Below are positions 19,030 through 27,822 of a DNA stretch of 56,175 nt, piece after piece. The position numbers and the translations under genes are program-made. Position 1 is the first letter of the stretch; each line of letters opens with the position of its first letter. This DNA comes from Rhodanobacter thiooxydans LCS2 (lineage in GTDB: Bacteria; Pseudomonadota; Gammaproteobacteria; Xanthomonadales; Rhodanobacteraceae): NCBI RefSeq assembly GCF_000264375.1, contig NZ_AJXW01000058.1:1-56175 (forward strand). The letters are read 5' to 3'. The notes under the pieces were generated by a model. The model did not search any database and was not told the origin of the DNA. It saw nothing but the letters and a program-made list of their open reading frames with translations.

Positions 19030-20274
19030 ATGGCCACCGGTACCAGCAAACTCACTGATCTGAAATGCAAGAGTGCCGCGCCGGGCAAGCACTTCGACGG
19101 TGGCGGATTGTTCCTGCATGTCACTGAGGCCGGTCGCTACTGGCGTTTGAAGTACCGCTATGCCGGCAAGGAGAAGCTGCTGGCGCTTGGCGTCTACCCT
19201 GAGGTCACCCTGAGCAAGGCGCGTCTTCGCCGCGACGAGGCGCGCGCATTGATTCTGGACTCTCGTGACCCCGGCGCCGAACGGCAGGCCGACAAGCTCC
19301 GCGCTAAGGTGGCCGCCGACAATACTTTCGAGGCGGTGGCGCGCGAGTGGCTGGAACTGAAGGCGCCCGAGTGGACGCCGCGCCAGCATGACAAGGAGCG
19401 CGATCGGCTGGAGAACCACGCGTTGCCATGGATCGGCCGCATGCCGATTGCGGACATCGGAGTACCGGAAATTCGACCTTTGCTGGCACGAGTGGTCAAG
19501 CGTGGGCACGTGGAGCAGTCGCATCGGTTGCGGCACCAGTTGAGCCGGGTTTTCAGGTTTGCCGTGGCGACAGAACGCGCGACGCGCGACCCTGCAGCAG
19601 ATCTGCGCGACACCCTGCCAGCGCGCCAGAAGAAGAACTTCCCGACGATTACCGATCCCAAGCAGGTCGCCGAGCTGCTACGGGCCATTGATGCTTACAG
19701 CGGCACCCTTGAAGTGTCCTGTGCCCTGAAGCTGGCACCGCTGTGGTTCTGTCGACCGGGCGAGATCCGCTTGGCGGAATGGACGCACTTCGATATGGAC
19801 GGCGAACATCCGACCTACACCGTGCCACCGTCGAACCGGAAGCTGCGCAAGGCCGAAAAGGAAAACCCAAACACCCCGCCACACATCGTGCCGCTGTCCA
19901 GGCAGGCGCTCGCCGTGCTGCGGGATCTGCATCCGCTTACTGGCCATGGTCGTTATCTGTTCCCCGGCGCACGGACCCCCAGCCGGCCGATGTCCGACGG
20001 TGCGGTGAACATGGCGCTGGCGCGCATGGGCTACAAAGGCGTGCTCACTGGACACGGTTTCCGCCACATGGCGCGCACGCTGCTCGGCGAGCTGGGCTGG
20101 AATCCCGAAGCACTGGAACGGCAGCTCTCACACAAGGAGCCTGGCGTCGCAGGTATCTACAACAAGGCGCAGCACCTGCCCGAACGACGGAAGATCATGC
20201 AGGCGTGGGCTGACTATCTTGATGGGCTGCGCGCTGGCGACAAGGTGGTGCCGATCAGGCGTGAGCGGGCCTGA
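19030..20274 (+). CDS. int: P4-type tyrosine integrase (DUF4102 N-terminus)
   Basis: A 414-residue site-specific recombinase. The N-terminal DUF4102-like arm-binding domain (KLTDLKCKSAAPGKHFDGGG) is followed by a core-binding SAM-like domain (about residues 100-190) and the catalytic domain, with Arg in FCRPGEIRLAEW, HxxR in GHGFRHMAR, and His and nucleophile Tyr in HKEPGVAGIYNKAQ. Such integrases insert islands into tRNA 3' ends; it sits just inside the left att site, as expected. GGAG 9 bp upstream supports the ATG. It appears intact, so excision may still be possible. Confidence 0.95.
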   Translation: MATGTSKLTDLKCKSAAPGKHFDGGGLFLHVTEAGRYWRLKYRYAGKEKLLALGVYPEVTLSKARLRRDEARALILDSRDPGAERQADKLRAKVAADNTFEAVAREWLELKAPEWTPRQHDKERDRLENHALPWIGRMPIADIGVPEIRPLLARVVKRGHVEQSHRLRHQLSRVFRFAVATERATRDPAADLRDTLPARQKKNFPTITDPKQVAELLRAIDAYSGTLEVSCALKLAPLWFCRPGEIRLAEWTHFDMDGEHPTYTVPPSNRKLRKAEKENPNTPPHIVPLSRQALAVLRDLHPLTGHGRYLFPGARTPSRPMSDGAVNMALARMGYKGVLTGHGFRHMARTLLGELGWNPEALERQLSHKEPGVAGIYNKAQHLPERRKIMQAWADYLDGLRAGDKVVPIRRERA

Positions 20275-20285
20275 TGTGCTCGCCA

Positions 20286-20485
20286 CTACCGGTGCGGTTC
20301 GTCGAGCCATGGCGCAAACAACAGCGCACCCTTCAGCACGAAGCCGGCCTCCTTATCCGACACGACAACTGATACAGCCTGCGCTCCAGCGCGTAGCGGG
20401 TCAGCAGCAGCTTGAAGTCACCTCCACGCTGCTGTGCCTGGTTCAGCAGCCGTGCGCGCGACGAGTCTGCTCGCGGGTCGTTCAT
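20286..20485 (-). pseudogene. AbiEii-like nucleotidyltransferase toxin remnant
   Basis: The frame opens at 20485 with MNDPRADSSRARLLNQAQ and continues FKLLLTRYALER.LYQLS, the N-terminus of AbiEii-type toxins. A missing base after the LYQLS codons shifts the frame; in the shifted frame the expected KEAGFVLKGALLF continues, then stops at 20286. Only about 65 of the usual ~300 codons remain, so the toxin is dead. Its start overlaps the abiEi stop by 4 bp, the normal AbiE arrangement. The break falls directly beside the integrase end, suggesting that a deletion removed the rest. Confidence 0.75.
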
Positions 20486-21075
20486 CCCAGTGACTCCAGG
20501 TAGGGGCGCATCACCGCGGCCACCCGGCACACCGTGGCCGCGCGCCAGATCTCATCCATGTTGGTACGGCGACCTTGCACCGCGTCGCGCAGTGCCTCCA
20601 GCGCCACGTCTAGCCCGATCTTGTTGCGGAACTTGAAGCAGTCGGCCACCGTCTTGGCCACGTCGGTAACCCGCAGTTTGGCACCGTCCACGCGATGCTC
20701 TTCCACGCCGTAATGCAGCGAGGCCGGCGAAAAGCGGTGCACCCGCAGCTTCGGGTAGGGTAGGCGTGGCGGATGCTCCTTGTTGCCGATCGCGATCCAC
20801 ACCTCGAACGGCGCCTGCGTGGTCAGCTCATGAAAGCGCAGCGCGGTCAGCAGACAGAACACCACCCGCGGCGCAGGGCTTGCCACCTCCACCAGCGAAG
20901 CATGCTGGTTGGGCGCGTAATCTGGAAGCGCGTACAGCCCGCGTCCGAGCCGCTGTAGCTTACCCTCCGCTACCCAGCGCGATAGCTGCATCCGCGGAAC
21001 GCCTTGGGTCGCCAGCTCGCTGCTGCGCAGCGTGCTGGAGTGAGCGAACAGGCGGTGAATCGGGGTAGGAAGCAT
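20482..21075 (-). CDS. AbiEi-type antitoxin (orphaned)
   Basis: A 197-residue protein: N-terminal winged helix (about residues 1-60, with GVPRMQLSRWVAEGKLQRLG and RGLYALP) and the C-terminal AbiEi domain (TALRFHELTTQ, LRVTDVAKTVADCFKFRNKIG). AbiEi proteins repress their own operon through inverted repeats and counteract the AbiEii nucleotidyltransferase. The start at 21075 (MLPTPIHRLF) is preferred, because the alternative at 21132 lies inside the operator palindrome. The toxin gene is reduced to a fragment, so this antitoxin may survive as a regulator, an anti-toxin against related systems, or simply not yet decayed. Confidence 0.85.
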   Translation of the reverse strand: MLPTPIHRLFAHSSTLRSSELATQGVPRMQLSRWVAEGKLQRLGRGLYALPDYAPNQHASLVEVASPAPRVVFCLLTALRFHELTTQAPFEVWIAIGNKEHPPRLPYPKLRVHRFSPASLHYGVEEHRVDGAKLRVTDVAKTVADCFKFRNKIGLDVALEALRDAVQGRRTNMDEIWRAATVCRVAAVMRPYLESLG

Positions 21076-21088
21076 GCCAGCAGTGTTC

Positions 21089-21126
21089 CATATTTTCGGT
21101 AATTGTTTAATTTTACCGAAAATATG
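21089..21126. promoter_or_regulatory. Palindromic operator of the abiE locus
   Basis: A perfect 14-bp inverted repeat: CATATTTTCGGTAA (21089-21102) and TTACCGAAAATATG (21113-21126) with a 10-bp AT-rich spacer. It lies 14 bp upstream of the chosen abiEi start, where AbiEi-type autorepressors bind. It also lies ahead of the plus-strand gene at 21211, so it may control both directions. Confidence 0.75.
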
Positions 21127-21210
21127 CAACACGCCGAGCTTCAGCTGGCGGCGATGGTCGAAGGCGGTTGGCGCAGCCTGATTCTCATGTGCCAGAGGAT
21201 GGAGATGTCC

Positions 21211-21426
21211 ATGTCAACTGATCCGAAACATTCGCCGGATGCGGCTGAAGCGAGGGATGTCTATCGCTTGACCCATGCTGAAATCGAGGCCATCCGGGAA
21301 AATTCCCGGAAATCGAGCGAGTGGGCAAAGGCACAACTGTTGATCGACCCGGAACTGAAGCATCTGGGGCCGCCAGGCGGCTGGCCGGATACTGAAGCCA
21401 TGGACGAGCAGTCACATAGCAAGTAA
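21211..21426 (+). CDS. Small hypothetical protein
   Basis: I do not recognise this 71-residue hydrophilic protein (MSTDPKHSPDAAEARDVYRL start). It has a predicted helix TPHAEIEAIRENS-like segment (residues about 21-33) and a proline/glycine-rich C-terminus (LGPPGGWPDTEAMDE). GGAG 7 bp upstream supports the Met at 21211; in-frame Met codons at 21199 and 21205 are alternatives. It is transcribed away from the AbiE operator. Coding is likely but not certain. Confidence 0.5.
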   Translation: MSTDPKHSPDAAEARDVYRLTHAEIEAIRENSRKSSEWAKAQLLIDPELKHLGPPGGWPDTEAMDEQSHSK

Positions 21427-21544
21427 GCCTGAGCCTCCCCACCCATCAGCCGGCTAGATTGGTCGCCGCATCGTCAAGCGCTACGCTGCCCACACGGTGC
21501 CATGGCGCACCAGAGGGTGACTTCCGATATGCGATCGATAATGA

Positions 21545-22081
21545 ATGTTGCGAGCTATGGGCATCATGTCGCGTAACATGAAAATTGATGCCAAGGTCGT
21601 GCTTGCGCGCGTACTGCAAGAAGGCCCCGATGGCTTGCTCACGCGTGGCGAAGCTGCCGCACTGATCGCTTCGCGCACCAGGGATGCGCGTGATTCAGAG
21701 AGGACGGCGCGAAACCGCGCTGGCATGGTGCTAGATCGGGCTTGCGAGCGTGGAAGCGAGCTTCACCACGGTGGACTGCCCCGACAAGCCGATGGGCGGT
21801 TTAGAGTCAACGATGTCGCCTATCTTGCCCGGTGCAAGTTTCCCGATTTGTTTACCGACCTGCCGTGTCGGCCGCTAGAGGTGTGCCTGAGTATTCATGA
21901 TGGTTTTTTCGCCGGAGACCCGGTGGAGCATGAAGCAACACCCGGTAACCTCAAGGAATGCCAAGCGTTGGTTGAGGCCTTGCGGGCCCAAATCAAGCAG
22001 CTCCACGCTGATAGACAACAGGCCGAAGTCGAGCGCAAGCGCGAGCTGACCAACCGTTTGACGGGCAAGAAGGACAAGTGA
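21545..22081 (+). CDS. Hypothetical protein with C-terminal coiled coil
   Basis: A 178-residue protein of unknown function. The N-terminal part (KIDAKVVLARVLQEGPDGLL, then TRGEAAALIASR) looks like a small HTH-like helical domain. The C-terminal 45 residues (ECQALVEALRAQIKQLHADR onward) form a charged coiled coil ending in lysines. No clear SD; Met codons at 21545, 21557, 21566 and 21578 are all possible starts. The stop codon lies inside a strong hairpin. Position among integrase-associated genes suggests an island-specific DNA-binding or structural role, which is inference. Confidence 0.6.
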   Translation: MLRAMGIMSRNMKIDAKVVLARVLQEGPDGLLTRGEAAALIASRTRDARDSERTARNRAGMVLDRACERGSELHHGGLPRQADGRFRVNDVAYLARCKFPDLFTDLPCRPLEVCLSIHDGFFAGDPVEHEATPGNLKECQALVEALRAQIKQLHADRQQAEVERKRELTNRLTGKKDK

Positions 22082-22124
22082 ACACAAATCGGCGTGCCCT
22101 TTGGTGCGCCGCTTCCGTGTTCAC
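22078..22124 (+). other. Strong two-stem hairpin ahead of the AlpA-like gene
   Basis: GTGAACAC (22078-22085) pairs with GTGTTCAC (22117-22124). Inside, CGGCGTGCC (22090-22098) pairs with GGTGCGCCG (22103-22111) through seven Watson-Crick and two G-U pairs around a CTTT loop. There is no T-run, so it is not a typical terminator. The direct repeat ACACAAAT follows each outer arm. May be a regulatory RNA structure or a protein site. Confidence 0.55.
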
Positions 22125-22174
22125 ACAAATGAGCACCGTCCCCGCCGATCCCGGCGAAGTTCAGGACGGCTCAT

Positions 22175-22510
22175 ATGAAACCCCGTACTCCCGCCCAACT
22201 CACCCTTCCCCCGTTCGATGCCCCGTTGCCGCCGGGCGTGAGCCGGCCGCCCAAGAAGCACGGTTGTGCCTTGGAACCAACGGCTGCCAGCCACGATCGC
22301 TTATTGCGCAGGGTCGAGGTGCAGCAGGTAACCAGCCTGAGCCGCACCTCCTTGTATCGTCTGGTCGCGGCGATGGAATTCCCCGCGCAGGTGCGCCTGT
22401 CGACTCGCACCGTGGCCTGGCTCCGCTCCGAGGTCGACGCATGGATCGCCGGTCGAATCGCGGCGAGTCGAAAGACGGTCGCCAAGCCCTCCGCCAAAGC
22501 GCGTCATTGA
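22175..22510 (+). CDS. AlpA-like phage/island transcriptional regulator
   Basis: A 111-residue protein with an AlpA/excisionase-type winged HTH in residues about 43-93 (RRVEVQQVTSLSRTSLYRLV, FPAQVRLSTRTVAWLRSEVD, AWIAGRI). AlpA proteins activate integrase genes or aid excision in P4-like elements. The proline-rich N-terminus (LPPFDAPLPPGVSRPPKKHG) is longer than usual. AGGA precedes the ATG. It is followed after 3 bp by the HTH/zinc gene, so AlpA, the HTH protein and the recombinase form one operon. Confidence 0.85.
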   Translation: MKPRTPAQLTLPPFDAPLPPGVSRPPKKHGCALEPTAASHDRLLRRVEVQQVTSLSRTSLYRLVAAMEFPAQVRLSTRTVAWLRSEVDAWIAGRIAASRKTVAKPSAKARH

Positions 22511-22513
22511 CCC

Positions 22514-22999
22514 ATGAGCGCGCGCTTACCCAACCCCCAGCGGGCAAAGATCCATCGTAACTACGACGTGGAAGAGGCAGCCCGGATATGCGGTGTCCAT
22601 CGCAATACCGTCCGGCAATGGATCAAGCAGGGCTTGCCGGTTTGTGACGATCGGCGGCCGATGATCGTGCTTGGTCCCGAGCTGCGGGCGTTCCTGCAGG
22701 CCAAGCGAACCCGCAACAAGTGCCCATGCGGGCCTGGGCGTATTTACTGCATGCGTTGCCGCACTCCCAAGGTGCCAGCCGGAAACATGACCGACTACCT
22801 CCCGTCGACAAGCACGGGCGGGACGCTCGCGGCGATCTGTCCCGACTGTGGGTCGATGATGTATCGACGGGTCAGTCTGGCCAAGTTGGCGTCGATTCGG
22901 GGCGAATTGGACATCACGATGACGCAAGCACATTCACGCATAGGCGAGAGCGCCCAACCCTTCGTGAATAGTGACTACAAACAGGAGCATCAGTTATGA
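22514..22999 (+). CDS. HTH and zinc-ribbon DNA-binding protein
   Basis: A 161-residue protein. Residues about 15-60 are an excisionase/MerR-like HTH (YDVEEAARICGVHRNTVRQW). A cysteine-rich region follows with CPC, CMRC and CPDC pairs (residues about 71-115), likely a zinc ribbon. The C-terminus is helical. It overlaps the recombinase gene by 4 bp (ATGA), a tight coupling suggesting that the two act together, for example with the HTH protein directing or controlling the recombinase. Function of the pair is not known to me. Confidence 0.75.
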   Translation: MSARLPNPQRAKIHRNYDVEEAARICGVHRNTVRQWIKQGLPVCDDRRPMIVLGPELRAFLQAKRTRNKCPCGPGRIYCMRCRTPKVPAGNMTDYLPSTSTGGTLAAICPDCGSMMYRRVSLAKLASIRGELDITMTQAHSRIGESAQPFVNSDYKQEHQL

Positions 23000-24093
23000 C
23001 CAAACACAACCCGTACAACGAGCGCATCAAGCGCCAATATTTCACCTATCTCCAGGATGCCCAGAGCTACAGCGAAGCCACGGTGGATGCCGTGGCCAAG
23101 GCACTGGCTCGCTTCGAAGACGACACCAAATACAAAGACTTCAAGGCCTTCCACTATGAGCAGGCACGAGCGTTCAAGCGGCGCCTGATGGAGCAGCGCA
23201 GCCAGCAAACCGGGAAACCGTTGAGCAAGGCCACGAGTCACGCCACCCTGGCGCACCTCAAGCGATTCTTTCACTGGCTGGCGGGGCAGCCAGGCTACAA
23301 GTCCCGCCTGCAGTACGCCGATGCGGACTATTTCAATATGTCGGCCAAGGACACCCGCGTGGCGACCGCCCGACGTGAATCCCGCACGCCCACGCTGGAG
23401 CAGGTCCGGCACGTCATCAACGCCATGCCGGACAAGACAGAGATTGAGCGTCGTGATCGCGCCTTGCTCGCTTTCACGCTGCTGACCGGTGCCCGTGACA
23501 GTGCCATTGCGTCGATGCGGCTCAAGCACGTCGATCTGGAGCGCCAGTGCGTCTACCAGGATGCGCGTGAGGTGCGAACCAAGTTCAGCAAGACATTCAA
23601 TACCCATTTCTTCCCCGTCGGCGACTCGGTTCGGGCCATCGTGGAGGAATGGGTGACTTGGCTGCGTGTTGAAATGCTTTGGGGTGCCGATAATCCACTG
23701 TTCCCGGCGACGCGGGTTGCCTTGGGCCCCAGCCGTCGGTTCGAGGCGGCGGGCCTGACACGCGCGACCTGGAGCAGCGCGGGACCGATCCGCGGCATCT
23801 TCCGACGAGCGTTTGCCAATGCAGGGTTATCGTATTTCAACCCTCACAGCTTCCGGCACACATTGGTGCAGCTTGGCGAGGAACTGTGCCGATCACCCGA
23901 AGAATTCAAGGCGTGGAGCCAGAACCTGGGGCATGAAGGCGTGCTGACCACCTTCTATAGTTACGGCGCGGTGCCTGTCGGTCGCCAGAGCGACATCATG
24001 CGGCTGCTGGGAGCATCGAAAAGCGACAAGCCGATCGACCGGGCCAAAACCTTGGCTGAGATCCGCCAATTGCTTGATGCAGTCGAGGCGTGA
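22996..24093 (+). CDS. Second tyrosine recombinase
   Basis: A 365-residue tyrosine recombinase of a different subgroup from the P4-type integrase. It has an N-terminal SAM-like core-binding domain (residues 1 to about 95) and a catalytic domain with Arg in LTGARDSAIASM, HxxR in NPHSFRHTLVQ, and His and Tyr in LGHEGVLTTFYSYG. All catalytic residues are present. It has no DUF4102 domain and is not beside an att site. It is coupled to the upstream HTH/zinc gene and converges on the defence-like module, so it may belong to that module rather than to the island's insertion machinery. Confidence 0.9.
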   Translation: MTKHNPYNERIKRQYFTYLQDAQSYSEATVDAVAKALARFEDDTKYKDFKAFHYEQARAFKRRLMEQRSQQTGKPLSKATSHATLAHLKRFFHWLAGQPGYKSRLQYADADYFNMSAKDTRVATARRESRTPTLEQVRHVINAMPDKTEIERRDRALLAFTLLTGARDSAIASMRLKHVDLERQCVYQDAREVRTKFSKTFNTHFFPVGDSVRAIVEEWVTWLRVEMLWGADNPLFPATRVALGPSRRFEAAGLTRATWSSAGPIRGIFRRAFANAGLSYFNPHSFRHTLVQLGEELCRSPEEFKAWSQNLGHEGVLTTFYSYGAVPVGRQSDIMRLLGASKSDKPIDRAKTLAEIRQLLDAVEA

Positions 24094-24114
24094 CGTCGCG
24101 GATGCGGAAAGGGT

Positions 24115-24193
24115 GAAGCCCGCGCTGCTGGCCCCACAGGGTGGGATTGAGCCGATACCCGGACAGAACCGGCATATCGGACAGGCGGGCTTC
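24115..24193 (+). other. Three-way-junction inverted-repeat structure
   Basis: The outer stem GAAGCCCGC (24115-24123) pairs with GCGGGCTTC (24185-24193). Inside are two hairpins: CCCAC-agg-GTGGG (24133-24145), and CCGATA/TATCGG (24152-24157 with 24175-24180) enclosing CCGG-acagaa-CCGG (24159-24172). No T-run follows. Position between the recombinase and the convergent DUF499 gene allows a structured RNA, a recombination site or a barrier between operons. Confidence 0.5.
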
Positions 24194-24273
24194 CCTGCCG
24201 AGGCTACTCGGGACGCTTCCGACGTTCAATTGATGCCTACCAAGGCTTCCACGCCTTAAGCAGAACGAAGCCG

Positions 24274-27075
24274 TTACTCGAAATCTGACGACTTCATCCC
24301 CAGCGTCTTGCCGTTCTCTTTCGCGGCCCGAACGATACCCTCGCCAAAGCCGCGGCTATCTTCCGCTTCCACGTCAACACGGATGTTTACGCGGGTGCCC
24401 GGCGTGGAGGTAAACAGCTCCACCAGCTCTGACACGATTTTCGAGAACTGCACCGAGGCCTTGATCGGGTCCAGTTCGACGCTGGCGAAATAACGCGTGA
24501 GCTGCCGAGCTTGTGGTGACGATGGCAGCGGAGGTGTTGCCGATGTTCCCGTTCCCGCGGCAGTCGGTGGCGTGTCGGTGACGGGGCCACCAGCCAATGT
24601 CGACGCCGCTACGGGCGCCGGTCGCGTCTTCTCCTCGTACGTCGCGGCATGCTTTGGTTCGATCAACAGCAACGACGCATCGAGGATCGGCGAGGTGCTG
24701 TGGCCAAACGAGAACCCGCGATAGCCTTCATCGTCCTTGCCGTAAGCCAGGCCGAAGAAGTCGCGGCTGACCGCGCCCGCGGCGATGGCGGCCTGCATCA
24801 CCGACGAGCCTGCCAGCCGAGGGAAGTAGAGGTACTGGCAGGTCTTCTGCCAGGCATCCAGCGCGGGGATGTCCACCACGCCGTCTTTCCAGAACCAGCG
24901 TTTGAGCATATTGCCCAGATGGATCGGTGCCCATTCACGGATCACCAGTTCGTTTTCAGCCACCACGCGGTCGACTTCCTTGCCCAGTCCCGGCGCGGCG
25001 GGGTTGAGCGGAAATATCTCCCACTCGATATCGCCCAGCTCGCCGCTTGGCTTCGGGGCCTGGGTGGGCGCTATCAGGCACTTGAAGGCTTCGCGCACCA
25101 GGCGGTGCACGGTGTCATTGGCCTGGGCACGGTTCTGCTCGGCCTGGCGCGACTGCAGCGCGTCCAGGTTCAGGCGCAGGTCCTTGATGTCCGCCTCGAT
25201 ACTGCGCCAAGCCAGCAGGGCCCGCGCCGTGTCCTTCAAGTGCATCACCTGATCGGCTTCGGCGGCCAGGAACAGCAAGCGATTCTGCTTCTGGCGTGGT
25301 TGCTCGCCGCGCATGCGCAGGATGGCCGTGGCGGCGTCGCGCGCCGCATTGGGGCCGCTGCGCGACCATGCAGCGGCCGGCGGCAGCACTACCAGGCGCA
25401 AACCCCAATCATCCGGGATGTCGCCGGCCGGCGTGAAAAGATGCACATGCTCGATAGCGCTCGGTCCCATGACCCGCGTAAGTGCCAAGCGGATGGCCTC
25501 GATGACGTCAGGCTCATCGAAGCGCCGCTTGCGCTCCTCCATTTCACGACGCAAGTTGGGGCGCACATCGAGCCACCAACGTCCGTTGGCGGTGTTCAGG
25601 AAGGTCAGGCGCGTCTCAAGACGGCCCAGTGCATCCTTGTATACATGGGGCGCCTGGCCCGGCTGCAGACAGCCGAGGATTACTCGTTCGGTCTCCAGCC
25701 CGCGCGCCACTTCGTTGGTTCCGGTTGGCGCGCTGCCAAGAAAAATCGTGCGGGCAGCGCGGCGACAGGCTTGCAATGCGCCGAAACGTGGCTCGCGTTG
25801 TTCGATGTCCGCCGGTTCGGAGCGATCGCCATCCACATCGCGCTCCAGCACCGGATCCCAGCCCGCTGGCAGGTACGTGGTCACATCGGCACGCACGGTG
25901 CCATCGGACAAGGGTAGGCTGCCCGGCATCAGCAGCAAATCCTTGTTGTCGCTTTGCCACAGGCGATGGATCACCTTGGCCATCAGTTTCAGAACACCAC
26001 GGGTGCGCTGAAAATTGGGCAGGCTCGACCAATCCTTGTACAGCCGCTCGAACACCTCCGGATGGATAGGGTAAGCCGCGCGCATGCGGTCGAGATACTG
26101 GCCGTCCTGGGTCTCGCCCGGCAGCTCGGCAGCATGCGTCACGTAGTGGTCGGCAAACGCGCGACATACGGCGTCGGCGGCAGGTTGATCCTTGATCTCG
26201 GCAAACAGACGGCGGCGGACAATCTCGAACGCCTCGTCGGTGGCCACCGGCTTCCACACCGCCTGCACGCGGCCGAAATAGTGTTCCAGCGCCTCCAGCG
26301 CGGCGACACCACGCTGATCGCCCACTTCACGATGGGATTCCGGCAGCGAGGCCAGCAGCACTGCGTTGGGCACCGCCTTCATCGCCTCGGTCAGCGCCTG
26401 GATAAACGACAGGTTGCTGCCAAACGTGCCACCGCTGAGTGCGTTGTTGTCGTCAAACTGGCGGATGTACGCCACCATTTCGTCCAGCAGGATCACGCAC
26501 GGCGCAGCGTCGCGAATCAACCCCGTCAGCACTTCCTTGCCCGGCGAGGTGCCGGCGGCATCGGACTCCGCCAAGCGCGCATAGGCAGCCGCTCCACCCA
26601 GCTGCCACGCTAGCTCGCCCCACAAGGTGCGTATGACGTGACCATCCACCTTGCGCGGCTGGTTGGGTGCCAGCTTGGTGCCGTCCAACACCGCCACGCG
26701 CGCCTTGGGCAGCGTGAGCACGCCGGCCTTGTCCAGAATGGCCGGGATGCCGGCCAATTCACTGGCCGACTTAGCCTGCGCGAGGTGCAACACCGCCAGC
26801 ATGGTGTGCGTCTTGCCGCCACCAAACGCGGTTTGCAGCTGAATCACCGGGTCGCCGCCCTTGCCTGCCAGGCGCCGCACCACCGAATCGAGCAACAGGC
26901 GCATGCCCTCGGTGATATAGGTGCGCTGGAAGAACAACACCGCGTCCTGATATTCCGGCGTCGCCAGGCCGTCGTGCACCTGGGTGATGTCGGCGGCGAA
27001 CTCGGCCTGCTGGAAGGTACCCTTCAGGACGTCCTCGTGAGGGACGGCGATTTCGCGCCAAGGTCTCATGGCCAT
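24274..27075 (-). CDS. DUF499 family AAA+ ATPase (defence-associated)
   Basis: A 933-residue cytoplasmic P-loop ATPase. Walker A is [10 protein letters not shown] (residues about 85-92) and Walker B is [12 protein letters not shown] (about residue 170). The C-terminus ([20 protein letters not shown]) matches the DUF499 tail. These proteins are found beside DUF1156 DNA methyltransferases in defence islands; the ATPase may move or remodel DNA or act as a switch, but no mechanism is established to my knowledge. The ATG at 27075 shares one base with the upstream stop (TGATG), with AGGGGA upstream; a TTG one codon earlier is less likely. Last gene of the module. Confidence 0.85.
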   Translation of the reverse strand: MAMRPWREIAVPHEDVLKGTFQQAEFAADITQVHDGLATPEYQDAVLFFQRTYITEGMRLLLDSVVRRLAGKGGDPVIQLQTAFGGGKTHTMLAVLHLAQAKSASELAGIPAILDKAGVLTLPKARVAVLDGTKLAPNQPRKVDGHVIRTLWGELAWQLGGAAAYARLAESDAAGTSPGKEVLTGLIRDAAPCVILLDEMVAYIRQFDDNNALSGGTFGSNLSFIQALTEAMKAVPNAVLLASLPESHREVGDQRGVAALEALEHYFGRVQAVWKPVATDEAFEIVRRRLFAEIKDQPAADAVCRAFADHYVTHAAELPGETQDGQYLDRMRAAYPIHPEVFERLYKDWSSLPNFQRTRGVLKLMAKVIHRLWQSDNKDLLLMPGSLPLSDGTVRADVTTYLPAGWDPVLERDVDGDRSEPADIEQREPRFGALQACRRAARTIFLGSAPTGTNEVARGLETERVILGCLQPGQAPHVYKDALGRLETRLTFLNTANGRWWLDVRPNLRREMEERKRRFDEPDVIEAIRLALTRVMGPSAIEHVHLFTPAGDIPDDWGLRLVVLPPAAAWSRSGPNAARDAATAILRMRGEQPRQKQNRLLFLAAEADQVMHLKDTARALLAWRSIEADIKDLRLNLDALQSRQAEQNRAQANDTVHRLVREAFKCLIAPTQAPKPSGELGDIEWEIFPLNPAAPGLGKEVDRVVAENELVIREWAPIHLGNMLKRWFWKDGVVDIPALDAWQKTCQYLYFPRLAGSSVMQAAIAAGAVSRDFFGLAYGKDDEGYRGFSFGHSTSPILDASLLLIEPKHAATYEEKTRPAPVAASTLAGGPVTDTPPTAAGTGTSATPPLPSSPQARQLTRYFASVELDPIKASVQFSKIVSELVELFTSTPGTRVNIRVDVEAEDSRGFGEGIVRAAKENGKTLGMKSSDFE

Positions 27076-27812
27076 CAATTGTTTCCCCTGAACTTAGCGA
27101 TCGCGGTCGCCAAACTGATCACTACTGACTTCCCACCTGTTGCCGCCGCCGCGGCAACGTCCACGGATATTTCACCTGCTCGGCCAGCGGCACCCTTCAG
27201 AAACTCCCGAAAAAGGTCAGAAAAAATGCTGGTCGTCAGCGAGGTTTTTGCGCCCCTCTTGCCCGCTGCCGAAAGGACGGTATTCATGGCAAGCATGTCG
27301 GCCCTATCCAGGTAGCGCTCGAAGACTTTGACCAGTGCGTCCAACTCGATCTTCAGTATTTCCTTGTTGAACGACCCATCGCCAAATTTTCCGATGTCTC
27401 TGAGGTCGGCGAGGATGCGTTGTCGAACGAATTTGTCTTCCACCGAAAATTCTACAATCTGGGCACCTTTCTCTTCGTAAGATCGAAATTTTACGCGTGC
27501 GAACAAAGCGGAGAGAACATCACGAACGTAACTCCGATTGTCGCCTGGATACTTCAACCGCATTTCGTACATGTGGTTTGCCAGTCGAGCCACAGGCATG
27601 CGAAGCAGCAAACTAAGCTCATGCAACGGCTTCTGCCAGGCGTCAGTGTGTGTAAGGAAAAGATGAAGAATGAGAATCTCAGCATCCTTCTTGGTAAGCG
27701 AGCCCAGCCCTCGTTTCAGTGATTCGTCAAGCACGCTGACTGCGAGTTCTGACGCTTCACGTAAAGCGAAGTCGGCACCGCCCAGCTTTACCACGAAGGC
27801 CTTCTCGTCCAT
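27075..27812 (-). CDS. Unknown helical protein of the defence-like module
   Basis: I do not recognise this 245-residue protein. It is mostly helical: residues about 35-75 look like a winged helix ([40 protein letters not shown]), followed by charged helices ([20 protein letters not shown]) and an Ala/Gly-rich C-terminus. The start at 27812 (MDEKAFVV) has AAGGAGA six bases upstream, formed partly by the methyltransferase stop codon (TAAGGAG). The stop overlaps the DUF499 start (TGATG). Base composition is clearly AT-richer than its neighbours, pointing to separate ancestry. Likely a partner of the methyltransferase or the ATPase. Confidence 0.75.
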   Translation of the reverse strand: MDEKAFVVKLGGADFALREASELAVSVLDESLKRGLGSLTKKDAEILILHLFLTHTDAWQKPLHELSLLLRMPVARLANHMYEMRLKYPGDNRSYVRDVLSALFARVKFRSYEEKGAQIVEFSVEDKFVRQRILADLRDIGKFGDGSFNKEILKIELDALVKVFERYLDRADMLAMNTVLSAAGKRGAKTSLTTSIFSDLFREFLKGAAGRAGEISVDVAAAAATGGKSVVISLATAIAKFRGNN

Positions 27813-27822
27813 CTCATTCTCC

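Noticed and set aside
24074..24259. Small plus-strand protein of 61 residues after the second recombinase
   Set aside because: No SD, no recognisable sequence, and it lies across the nested hairpin structure, which explains the open frame better.
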